From Ramlibacter sp. (GTDB lineage: Bacteria; Pseudomonadota; Gammaproteobacteria; Burkholderiales; Burkholderiaceae_C), in the NCBI GenBank assembly GCA_025351615.1, contig JANXVP010000339.1:1-6780 (forward strand): a stretch of 6,780 bases of DNA. The letters run 5' to 3'. Made by a program: the position numbers and the translations under genes. The notes under the pieces are model-generated. The model was not told the origin of the DNA, did no database searches, and was given only the letters and a program-made list of their open reading frames with translations. Positions 1 through 5,444 of the stretch are shown piece after piece; the first letter of the stretch is position 1; each line of letters starts with the position of its first letter.

Positions 1-237
1 CTGTTCGACGAGCCGCCGGTGGCCCTCAGCCTGGCCGGCTTCATCGCTGCGCGGTACACCTACGAAGTCCTGACCGGGATCGAGGGGCCGGTCAGCCGGG
101 CCACCGCGCTGGCCGCATTCCAGAAGCGCAGCGCACTCGACCTGGGTGGCTATCCGGTCCGATTCGATGAAAACCACCGCAGCGCCAGCTACGTCACGCA
201 AAGCATGCTTACCCCCGACGGACGGGTGGTGGGCTGA
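1..237 (+). CDS. ABC transporter substrate-binding protein, Leu/Ile/Val type (3' end only)
   Basis: The frame is open from the first base of the window and ends with TGA at 235-237, giving the last 78 residues of a larger protein; the GTG at 19 is internal, not a start. The segment LSLAGFIAARYTYEVL, a helix with an FxK/R-type stretch (AAFQKRSALDLGGYPVRFD), and the ending RSASYVTQSMLTPDGRV match the C-terminal lobe of periplasmic binding proteins of the branched-chain amino acid (Peripla_BP_6) type. In that family the last strands read roughly 'DLGGFPV-F----H-GS-YV-L-MI--DGR'. Such proteins sit in the periplasm and deliver substrate to an ABC permease; many in Burkholderiales are orphans of unknown ligand. 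The signal peptide and ligand-binding residues lie outside the window. The next gene begins 66 bp downstream with its own promoter candidate, so co-transcription is possible but not needed. The family assignment is moderately sure; the ligand is unknown. Confidence 0.72.
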   Translation: MFDEPPVALSLAGFIAARYTYEVLTGIEGPVSRATALAAFQKRSALDLGGYPVRFDENHRSASYVTQSMLTPDGRVVG

Positions 238-267
238 GCCCGCAGGGGCCCACGCCAGCGGCGCCGA

Positions 268-276
268 TGCTATGCT
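268..276 (+). promoter_or_regulatory. extended -10 promoter candidate for ppx
   Basis: TG at 268-269 is followed by one base and TATGCT at 271-276, which fits the extended -10 form TGnTATnnT. The predicted transcription start is near 283, leaving a leader of about 20 nt before the ATG at 304. No good -35 hexamer sits 17 bp upstream (GCCCAC at 248-253), as is typical of extended -10 promoters. The leader has only a weak Shine-Dalgarno match (GAG near 291). Confidence 0.4.
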
Positions 277-303
277 GGACCACGCTTCCCGAGACCCCGC
301 TTC

Positions 304-1788
304 ATGCAAAACGGAACCCTGCTCGCCGCAGTCGATCTCGGGTCGAACAGCTACCGCCTTGAAATCGGCCGCGTCGACCACGGGCAGATTCCCCGGACCG
401 AATACCTGAAAGAAACCGTGCGCCAGGGCAACGGCCTGGACGAATCGCGCAACCTGACGGACGAGGCGATGCAGCGGGGCTGGGACTGTCTGGCCAGGTT
501 CGGCGAGCGGCTGGCCGGTTTCCGCAAGGCCCAGGTTCGCGCCGTCGCCACCCAGACCCTGCGCGAGGCGCGCAACCGCGACACCTTCCTGGCCCGGGCC
601 CACACCATCCTGGGCTTTCCGATTGACGTGATTTCCGGCCGGGAAGAAGCTCGCCTGATCTATCAAGGCGTGGCCCACCTGCTGCCGCAGTCGGACGAGC
701 GCCGGCTGGTGGTGGACATTGGCGGCCGCTCGACCGAGTTGATCCTGGGCCAGCGCTTCACCGCCAACGTGACGGAAAGCTATCGGGTGGGCAGCGTGGC
801 CTGGTCCATGAAGTACTTCGCCGACGGCCAGTTCACCGAGTCCGCGTTTGCAAGGGCCGAAGTGGCCGCCAAGGCCGTGCTGGACGAAGCGCTGAGCGCC
901 TACCGACCGGGCGAATGGGACGTGGCTTACGGCGCGTCCGGTACCATCGGCGCGGTGGCCGACGTGCTGACCGCGGCCGGCCACACGCCGGGCCTCATCG
1001 ACCGGGCCGGCCTGGCGTGGCTGCATGACCGCCTGCTGGCGGGACGCTCGGCCGACAAGCTGCGCCTGGACGGCATCAAGGACGACCGGCGGGCCGTGAT
1101 CGGCGGCGGCGTCAGCGTGCTGCAGGCAGTGTTCGACCTGCTGGAGATCGAGCAGCTGCACGCGGCGCAGGGGGCGCTGCGCCATGGCGCGCTGTACGAC
1201 CTGCTGGAGCGGGAGCACAGCGAAACCGACATCCGCTCCACCACCGTGCAGCGGCTGGCGAGCAGGTTCGGCGTCGACCAGTCGCAGGCCTTGCGGGTCG
1301 GCAAGGTGGCGGGCCTGTTGCTGCGCCAGCTTCGCAGCAAGGACACCCCGGTCGAGCTGGACCGGTTGCTGCGCAAGCTCGGCTGGGCCGCCCAGCTGCA
1401 TGAAATCGGCAGCGGAATCTCGCACAGCGATTACCACAAGCACGGCGCCTACATTCTGGACAACGCCGACGCACCCGGCTTCGCGCAACCGGAACTGCAC
1501 CGCCTCAGCCTGCTGGTGCTGGGCCACCGAGGCAAGCTGCGAAAGCTGGAGGCAGACTTCGAGGACGAGCTGTTCGTCCAGCAGCTGTTGTGCCTGCGGC
1601 TGGCCGTGATCCTGTGTCACGCGCGGCGCGACCCGGACCTCAAGGGGATGGAGTTGCGCGGCGAGGGCCACGTCGTCACCCTTGCGTTGCGTTCCGACTG
1701 GTCTCAGGCCTGGCCACAGTCCGCCCACCTGCTGCGCGAAGAAATGACGGCCTGGCAGAAGACACCCTGGGTCCTGGCGCTGGCGTGA
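304..1788 (+). CDS. ppx: Exopolyphosphatase (Ppx/GppA family)
   Basis: A 494-residue protein, close to E. coli Ppx (513 aa), so it appears complete with the C-terminal HD-like half. Ppx removes terminal phosphates from inorganic polyphosphate; the related GppA hydrolyses pppGpp, and the two activities overlap and cannot be separated by sequence alone. It has the ASKHA-fold phosphate-1 loop DLGSNSYRL (11-19), the SGREEARLIYQGV segment (111-123) holding the family's catalytic glutamate, the phosphate-2 loop DIGGRSTE (138-145), GASGTIGA (210-217) and GGGVSVL (267-273). The C-terminal HD-like region has LHEIG (365-369) and H374-x3-H378-x-H380. The phosphate-2 loop carries Arg142 where E. coli has Gly (DIGGGSTE). 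The start at 304 places the phosphate-1 loop at the usual distance from the N terminus. It is convergent with the CYTH-CHAD gene, with 27 bp between the stop codons and no terminator hairpin there. No ppk is adjacent, unlike the E. coli ppk-ppx operon. Confidence 0.95.
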   Translation: MQNGTLLAAVDLGSNSYRLEIGRVDHGQIPRTEYLKETVRQGNGLDESRNLTDEAMQRGWDCLARFGERLAGFRKAQVRAVATQTLREARNRDTFLARAHTILGFPIDVISGREEARLIYQGVAHLLPQSDERRLVVDIGGRSTELILGQRFTANVTESYRVGSVAWSMKYFADGQFTESAFARAEVAAKAVLDEALSAYRPGEWDVAYGASGTIGAVADVLTAAGHTPGLIDRAGLAWLHDRLLAGRSADKLRLDGIKDDRRAVIGGGVSVLQAVFDLLEIEQLHAAQGALRHGALYDLLEREHSETDIRSTTVQRLASRFGVDQSQALRVGKVAGLLLRQLRSKDTPVELDRLLRKLGWAAQLHEIGSGISHSDYHKHGAYILDNADAPGFAQPELHRLSLLVLGHRGKLRKLEADFEDELFVQQLLCLRLAVILCHARRDPDLKGMELRGEGHVVTLALRSDWSQAWPQSAHLLREEMTAWQKTPWVLALA

Positions 1789-1815
1789 CACCAGCGAACA
1801 GCCGGGGCGAAGCGA

Positions 1816-3297
1816 TCACTTCCAGAATGGTCGAGTCCGGGCGAAGTTGCGGATCGCCTGCTGGCAAGCCAGTGCATGCGGTTCGCGCCGCGCGCTCAGC
1901 CACCCGGCCGCAAACCAGGCCCGGGGTTCGGCGCTCGCCAGCCCGCGGTAAGAACGTAGCGCCATCATTTCGTCGTTGAACAGCCCCAGCGCGTCCTGCA
2001 GCGGCTTGAGGCAGTCGGCGAACGCGCGGGTCTTGTGCGATTGAAACAGCGGCGCCGCGAATTCAGCCAGGTAGCGCAGGCGCTTCAGACGCCTGCGCAC
2101 GCGATGCTGGCGAACTTCGTCCAGACTGGCAAAGCGGCTGCCGTCCCTGAGCACCTGCGCATGAAGCTTCGCCAGCGACTTGCGCACACGCTTCTTCGTG
2201 CGGCCATGATCGGGGCCGTCCCTTCCCCTCTCCCGGTATGCGAAAGCAAGCAGCGCCAGCAGGCTGTCCTGGAAGGCCGCAGCGCGCACCGCCGCTGCGG
2301 GGTCAGGCGTATCCGCCTCGAGTGCGGCGGCAGGAATCGCCGGGCCGCCTGCGCCCTCAATCTGCGGCTCGACAATGCACGCCAGGTGGCTGCGGTCTCG
2401 ATGCAGGCCCAAGGCGCGGAAGACTGCAATCAGCGGCACTTCCCACCCGGGGTCGATGCCCTCCGTGAGGCTGGACAGTTCCCGCAGCGCCGTGCGCAGG
2501 CGCCGGATCCCCACTCGCAGCTGGTGTATGTCCTCGGCATCACGGCTGCCACCGGCCACTTCGCTGGCACCGGACACCACCGGCCCGAGGCAGGCCGCCA
2601 CGACGGCCGCCACGAGCGCCTCCCCGCCAACGCGCCGGCCGTAGTCCGGAACCACCGTGCACCAGACACCGGGCGCAGCCATGCCTGCCAGGCGCTGGCC
2701 CTTCATGGACTTGCTGATCGTGCTCAGCCAGAGGCCGTGAATGCCGCAGCCCTGACGCGCCAGCTGCAGCACGTCTTCAGCACGCCCCTGCTTCAATTCC
2801 AGCTCAAGTTCGCGCACCGGAACCGACTGCGTACCGGCAACGATGCGTCCCTCGTCGAGTGAGATTTCCACTTCCGACTCGCCGTGCAGGACGGTCAGGG
2901 ACAGCCGGGTGACATCGGTTTCGTACCGGGGAACGAGCGGGGGGAAGGCGGCGCCGGCCTTGGGTTTGAGCGCGCGCCGGATCGCTTCGCCGACCGGCGT
3001 GCCCGAGTGGCGCGCCAGGTCCACCGCAGGTGTCATGCCGGCCTCGTCCGCAGCCACCACAGCGTTGTGCTCGAGCCGCTCGAGCGGCCCGCTGCCGGGT
3101 GCCTTGGCAGTCTGGACCCACTTGCGCCCTTCCTGCCGCATGCGGACCACAATGCCGCGCCCCGCCAGCGCACTGTCCTGGGTGTCGAAATACGTTGCGC
3201 GCAGCCGCTGGCGGTTCGTCTTGCCCCGCTTCAGCGCGACGACCAGGGGCTGCAGCCGGTGCGACGGCACTTCCAGCTTCAGTTCGAATTCGGTCAT
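1816..3297 (-). CDS. CYTH-CHAD protein (inorganic triphosphatase / polyphosphate-binding)
   Basis: A 493-residue two-domain protein with the same architecture as E. coli YgiF, a triphosphatase. The N-terminal CYTH domain (about 1-210) opens with the signature ExExK (E3, E5, K7) and continues with RATYFDT (33-39), VRMR (51-54) and K59/K65. It also has acidic strands EVEISLDEG (142-150) and ELELELK (163-169), which line the metal and triphosphate tunnel. The CHAD domain (about 220-485) is helical, with DIHQLRVGIRRLRTALREL (256-274), LGLHRD (296-301), the basic HRVRRRLKRLRYLAEF (398-413) and LKPLQDALGLFND (430-442). CHAD domains bind polyphosphate through conserved His/Arg/Lys. A 30-residue Ala/Pro/Glu-rich insertion (about 310-340) interrupts the helices. 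An upstream ATG at 3312 adds five residues, but GGAG (3307-3310 on the minus strand) lies 9 nt before the ATG at 3297, and this start sets ExExK at its usual place, so 3297 is preferred. It lies next to ppx and phoD, pointing to polyphosphate or phosphate metabolism. Confidence 0.9.
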   Translation of the reverse strand: MTEFELKLEVPSHRLQPLVVALKRGKTNRQRLRATYFDTQDSALAGRGIVVRMRQEGRKWVQTAKAPGSGPLERLEHNAVVAADEAGMTPAVDLARHSGTPVGEAIRRALKPKAGAAFPPLVPRYETDVTRLSLTVLHGESEVEISLDEGRIVAGTQSVPVRELELELKQGRAEDVLQLARQGCGIHGLWLSTISKSMKGQRLAGMAAPGVWCTVVPDYGRRVGGEALVAAVVAACLGPVVSGASEVAGGSRDAEDIHQLRVGIRRLRTALRELSSLTEGIDPGWEVPLIAVFRALGLHRDRSHLACIVEPQIEGAGGPAIPAAALEADTPDPAAAVRAAAFQDSLLALLAFAYRERGRDGPDHGRTKKRVRKSLAKLHAQVLRDGSRFASLDEVRQHRVRRRLKRLRYLAEFAAPLFQSHKTRAFADCLKPLQDALGLFNDEMMALRSYRGLASAEPRAWFAAGWLSARREPHALACQQAIRNFARTRPFWK

Positions 3298-3335
3298 GGC
3301 TTGTTGCTCCATGGCGTCTGCCGCAAGGGCGATTC

Positions 3336-3348
3336 ATGACCGTGTCAT
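3336..3348. promoter_or_regulatory. inverted repeat, possible operator upstream of the CYTH-CHAD gene
   Basis: ATGAC (3336-3340) and GTCAT (3344-3348) form a perfect 5-bp inverted repeat with a 3-bp spacer. It lies 38-51 bp ahead of the preferred CYTH-CHAD start, a usual place for an operator. GTGTCAT resembles a Pho half-site, but the second unit is inverted rather than an 11-bp direct repeat, so it is not called a Pho box. A repeat this short can arise by chance. Confidence 0.2.
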
Positions 3349-3433
3349 CAGAACCTGCTACTTGTCCCTGGTTCGACCCGCGAACGCCGCAAACGGTATT
3401 TTCGCGCAGGCCGTGTCTTTTTGGAGGATCAGG

Positions 3434-3652
3434 ATGTTTCATTTTTTTCCCCCGGTCGGCTTCAGGGAAGCCCGTAGGTATTCAGACCCGCCCAGCGCCA
3501 CCGAGCTGGACGACGAGGACCTGCGCCGATTGGGGGCTGGCTCGGCGCCTGCAGCGCGCCAGCTCGAGCTTTTAGCCGGGGCCAATTCCGGACGCGCTCA
3601 GACTTCGGCCGGGAGCTCGATCTTGAACAGGGTCTGGCCTTCCATTGCGTGA
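3434..3652 (+). CDS. possible small hypothetical protein, 72 aa
   Basis: An ATG at 3434 is preceded by a strong Shine-Dalgarno, GGAGG at 3423-3427, with 6-nt spacing; this is the best ribosome binding site in the window. The frame encodes 72 residues beginning MFHFFPPVGFREARRY, then an acidic, helix-prone stretch SATELDDEDLRRLGAG and an Ala/Gln/Leu-rich stretch, ending in TGA. The last 55 bp run antisense into the 3' end of phoD. There is no signal peptide, transmembrane segment or family motif that I recognise. A weak -10-like TATTTT (3397-3402) lies upstream with no clear -35. The frame remains open far upstream as the antisense of the CYTH-CHAD gene, so its openness alone means little in high-GC DNA; the case rests on the ribosome binding site and intergenic position. 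It may be spurious. Confidence 0.3.
   Translation: MFHFFPPVGFREARRYSDPPSATELDDEDLRRLGAGSAPAARQLELLAGANSGRAQTSAGSSILNRVWPSIA
3536..3563 (-). terminator. stem-loop downstream of phoD, possible 3' end structure
   Basis: GCTGGC (3536-3541) pairs perfectly with GCCAGC (3558-3563), and inside it GCGC (3545-3548) pairs with GCGC (3554-3557) around a CTGCA loop, leaving a 3-nt bulge. That is ten G/C-rich pairs, starting 35 nt past the phoD stop on the minus strand. No T run follows on the minus strand, so it is not a textbook intrinsic terminator for phoD; it could block exonucleases or aid Rho-dependent ending. On the plus strand TTTT (3570-3573) follows after six bases, so weak plus-strand termination is also possible. 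It overlaps the doubtful small ORF. Confidence 0.35.
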
Positions 3653-5208
3653 AGTGAGACCGTCAGTGCCCTGGTCCGCGCATCGATCCGGCCGATGCCG
3701 AAGAACTGCAAGCCGTCGCTTGGCGGGCGATTCTGCTTCATACCCGCCGGGACGCTGACGAAGTTCACGTCGGGGCCGAAGGTCTTGTCGATCGTGCCGG
3801 GCCCGAAAGTGCCCGCGTGGAGGGGACCGCCGACAAATTCCCAGAACGGCTTGAAGTCGGTAAAACGTGCGTTTTCGGGTCGGTACTGCGTCGCCGATGC
3901 ATAGTGAACGTCAGCCGTGACCCAGACCACATTGCTGATGCGGCGGCGCTTGATGAAGGCCAGCAGCTCGGCCACTTCGAGCTCGCGCCCGGAAGGTGCG
4001 CCGTCATCCCCGTTGGCCCAGGCTTCGTAGGTGCCTTGCGGAACGTCGGGATTGAGATCGGGCACGACGATCGACAGCGGCATGTCGCTCGCGATGACTT
4101 TCCAGGTTGCGCGCGAATTCGCCAGCTCCTGCTTGAGCCACTTCATCTGCGTGGCGCCCAGGAAATCGGCGTCGCCGCCGGGCGCGGTCTGCCGGTTTGC
4201 GGAATTCGGACCGCGGTAGCTGCGTTCGTCCAGCATGAACACGTCGACCAGGGGGCCCATCCGAAACGCTCGGTAGACCCGCTCCGGGTCGACCGGATCG
4301 AATCGCATCGGGTTGTATTCGAACATCGCGCGGTTGGCGCGGGCGGCAAGCAGTGAAGCGCTGCGATCTTGATAACGCTTGTCCTCGGGACCAATCCGCT
4401 GGCCCGGGTACCAGTTGTTGCGGGTTTCGTGGTCGTCCCACTGAACCAGCAACGGCACTTCCGCAGCGAAGCGGCGTTTGTTGGTGTCGCGAAGGTTGTA
4501 GGCAAAGTTGCCGCGGTAATCGTCCAGCGATTCGGCCACCTTGCTTTTGGCCGGGGTGACCAGGTTTTTCCAGAGGCTTCCGTCATCGAGCTTGACTTCC
4601 GCCTGGATCGGCCTGTCCGCATAGATCTGGTCGCCGGAGTGGATGAAGAAGTCAGGGTTGAATTTGCGCATCGACTCGTAAACCCGATAGCCCCCCATGG
4701 CTTCGTTGATGCCCCAGCCTTGCCCGGCCTCGTCGCCGGAAAAGGCGAACACGACATCGCGAGGCCCGTCGGAAGGCGTGCGGAACCGGCCGGTCTGGGG
4801 CACGCTGTAGAGGGTGGGGCTGGCCAGGTCCTGAAACTGGATACGGTAGAAATGGGTTTGTCCCGGAGCGAGACTGCTCAGGTCGACCCGGGCCGTGAAA
4901 TCACTTGTCTCGAGGGCGGCCGGCCCGATGATCCTGCGCGCGTCCGCCATCGACTCGGTCGTCGACACGTCAACGATCATGCGCGCGGCCCGGTCAGCGC
5001 GGCTCCAGACGATCGCCCGGCGATCAGTCACATCTCCGCTCATGACGCCGTAGGGCATTTGCGGACGTGCCGACTCCGGCGTGATCACTGCGGGAGCCTG
5101 CCCCTGGGCCAGCACGCCGCGCAAACCAGCTCCCGCTGCCAGGCCGCCAAATGTAAGTAACCGAAGCGCGCCACGGCGCTCGGGATCGAAGTTGGGCTTG
5201 TCGCTCAT
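3598..5208 (-). CDS. phoD: PhoD-family alkaline phosphatase/phosphodiesterase, Tat-exported
   Basis: A 536-residue protein. PhoD enzymes hydrolyse phosphate mono- and diesters outside the cytoplasm to gain phosphate. The N terminus has twin arginines (R11-R12) followed by a hydrophobic stretch (LRLLTFGGLAAGAGLRGVLA), consistent with a Tat signal, with probable cleavage after Ala38 (GQA-PA). An N-terminal beta domain (about 50-145) starts with the typical MPYGVMSGDVTDRRAIVWSR. The metallophosphatase domain follows with FSGDEAGQGWGI (156-167), HSGDQIYAD (190-198), QWDDHETRNNW (256-266), TADVHYAS (431-438) and GGPLHAGTFGP (460-470). There is no cysteine in the whole protein, so the Cys ligand to Fe3+ described for Bacillus subtilis PhoD is absent; Asp159 of SGD is the likely substitute. 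GGAG at 5214-5217 lies 5 nt before the ATG, supporting this start. It is divergent from the DUF2252 gene across a 236-bp region with a Pho-box candidate. Confidence 0.92.
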   Translation of the reverse strand: MSDKPNFDPERRGALRLLTFGGLAAGAGLRGVLAQGQAPAVITPESARPQMPYGVMSGDVTDRRAIVWSRADRAARMIVDVSTTESMADARRIIGPAALETSDFTARVDLSSLAPGQTHFYRIQFQDLASPTLYSVPQTGRFRTPSDGPRDVVFAFSGDEAGQGWGINEAMGGYRVYESMRKFNPDFFIHSGDQIYADRPIQAEVKLDDGSLWKNLVTPAKSKVAESLDDYRGNFAYNLRDTNKRRFAAEVPLLVQWDDHETRNNWYPGQRIGPEDKRYQDRSASLLAARANRAMFEYNPMRFDPVDPERVYRAFRMGPLVDVFMLDERSYRGPNSANRQTAPGGDADFLGATQMKWLKQELANSRATWKVIASDMPLSIVVPDLNPDVPQGTYEAWANGDDGAPSGRELEVAELLAFIKRRRISNVVWVTADVHYASATQYRPENARFTDFKPFWEFVGGPLHAGTFGPGTIDKTFGPDVNFVSVPAGMKQNRPPSDGLQFFGIGRIDARTRALTVSLHAMEGQTLFKIELPAEV

Positions 5209-5246
5209 TGAATCTCCACGATGAGTCTTGAGTCTGAAGAACTCAG

Positions 5247-5264
5247 ATGTCAGGCCGATGACGA
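5247..5264 (-). promoter_or_regulatory. Pho-box-like direct repeat upstream of phoD
   Basis: On the minus strand TCGTCAT (5264-5258), a 4-bp spacer and CTGACAT (5253-5247) form two units 11 bp apart, the spacing of PhoB binding sites (CTGTCAT-N4-CTGTCAT). They match at 5 of 7 and 6 of 7 positions, 11 of 14 in total. The box ends 38 bp before the phoD ATG, leaving room for a -10 element; the best one, CAGACT on the minus strand (3 of 6), is weak. Control of phoD by PhoB under phosphate starvation is known in other bacteria; here it is inferred. Confidence 0.35.
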
Positions 5265-5312
5265 CAGGAAGTGAAACACGAGCGTTGGTGGCTCGCGCTC
5301 GGACACCGCATT

Positions 5313-5324
5313 GACTCGCGAGTC
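5313..5324. promoter_or_regulatory. 12-bp perfect palindrome, possible operator
   Basis: GACTCGCGAGTC reads the same on both strands. A wider symmetric pair, TGACT (5312-5316) and AGTCA (5333-5337), overlaps its left half. It lies 104 bp upstream of phoD and 120 bp upstream of the DUF2252 gene, roughly mid-way, where a dimeric regulator could act on either promoter. It matches no operator that I know. Confidence 0.3.
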
Positions 5325-5410
5325 GAGCGGTTAGTCACAAGCGCCGCCTTCCTTTGTGGACAACTCTCCCGCCAGGTCACACAGCGGGCCACCGTCGTTC
5401 GGCTGACGCC

Positions 5411-5439
5411 TTGGCGCGGCCACCGCCTGATGCTCTAAT
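5411..5439 (+). promoter_or_regulatory. sigma70-type promoter for the DUF2252 gene, predicted leaderless
   Basis: The -35 TTGGCG (5411-5416, 4 of 6 to TTGACA) is separated by exactly 17 bp from the -10 TCTAAT (5434-5439, 5 of 6 to TATAAT), which also has the extended -10 TG at 5431-5432. Transcription should start about 6-8 bp past the -10, at 5445-5447, on or beside the A of the ATG at 5445. No Shine-Dalgarno lies in front of that ATG, which agrees with a leaderless mRNA. Confidence 0.55.
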
Positions 5440-5444
5440 CGCGG

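Larger units (their letters stand above)
3298..3597. other. intergenic region between the CYTH-CHAD gene and phoD
   Basis: This 300-bp gap separates two minus-strand genes. It holds an AT-rich patch (about 3394-3450, including TTTTT at 3418-3422 and a seven-T run at 3442-3448) in otherwise GC-rich DNA. It also has an inverted repeat ATGAC-CGT-GTCAT (3336-3348) about 39 bp upstream of the CYTH-CHAD start, a Shine-Dalgarno-led small ORF on the plus strand, and a stem-loop near the end of phoD. I could not find a convincing -35/-10 pair for the CYTH-CHAD gene on the minus strand, so whether it is transcribed from here or by read-through from phoD is open. Confidence 0.5.
5209..5444. other. divergent intergenic region between phoD and the DUF2252 gene
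   Basis: This 236-bp region drives two genes outward and is rich in short symmetric elements. They are TGAGT/ACTCA (5229-5233 and 5241-5245) in the phoD leader, a Pho-box-like direct repeat (5247-5264), CGAGC/GCTCG (5279-5283 and 5291-5295) overlapping CGAGCG/CGCTCG (5279-5284 and 5296-5301), a 12-bp perfect palindrome (5313-5324), and a sigma70-like promoter abutting the DUF2252 start. I see no credible coding sequence here. Confidence 0.6.

Noticed and set aside
2035..2862. A 275-codon plus-strand frame, and a 269-codon frame at 2843-3652, within the CYTH-CHAD region
   Set aside because: They are antisense to well-supported CYTH and CHAD motifs. Only the 3434-3652 tail of the second has a separate case, from its ribosome binding site.
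3068..3086. Tandem GCTCGAGC repeats inside the CYTH-CHAD gene
   Set aside because: They are explained by coding of the repeated residues LERLE and are too short to be a functional repeat.
3369..3385. GGTTCGACCCG, similar to a tRNA T-arm, which could mark a tRNA remnant or attachment site
   Set aside because: The flanks do not form the T-stem, and no acceptor or anticodon arm or CCA end is present. No integrase or repeat is visible.
3442..3455. Seven-T run followed by CCCCC, as a possible terminator
   Set aside because: No stable hairpin precedes the T run on the plus strand, and it is not followed by T on the minus strand.
4369..5160. A 263-codon plus-strand frame inside phoD
   Set aside because: It is antisense to a complete PhoD with metal-site motifs on the other strand, and shows no motif of its own.
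5355..5363. DnaA-box-like TTGTCCACA on the minus strand
   Set aside because: There is one mismatch to TTATCCACA and it is a single isolated copy, with no AT-rich unwinding element or replication gene nearby.
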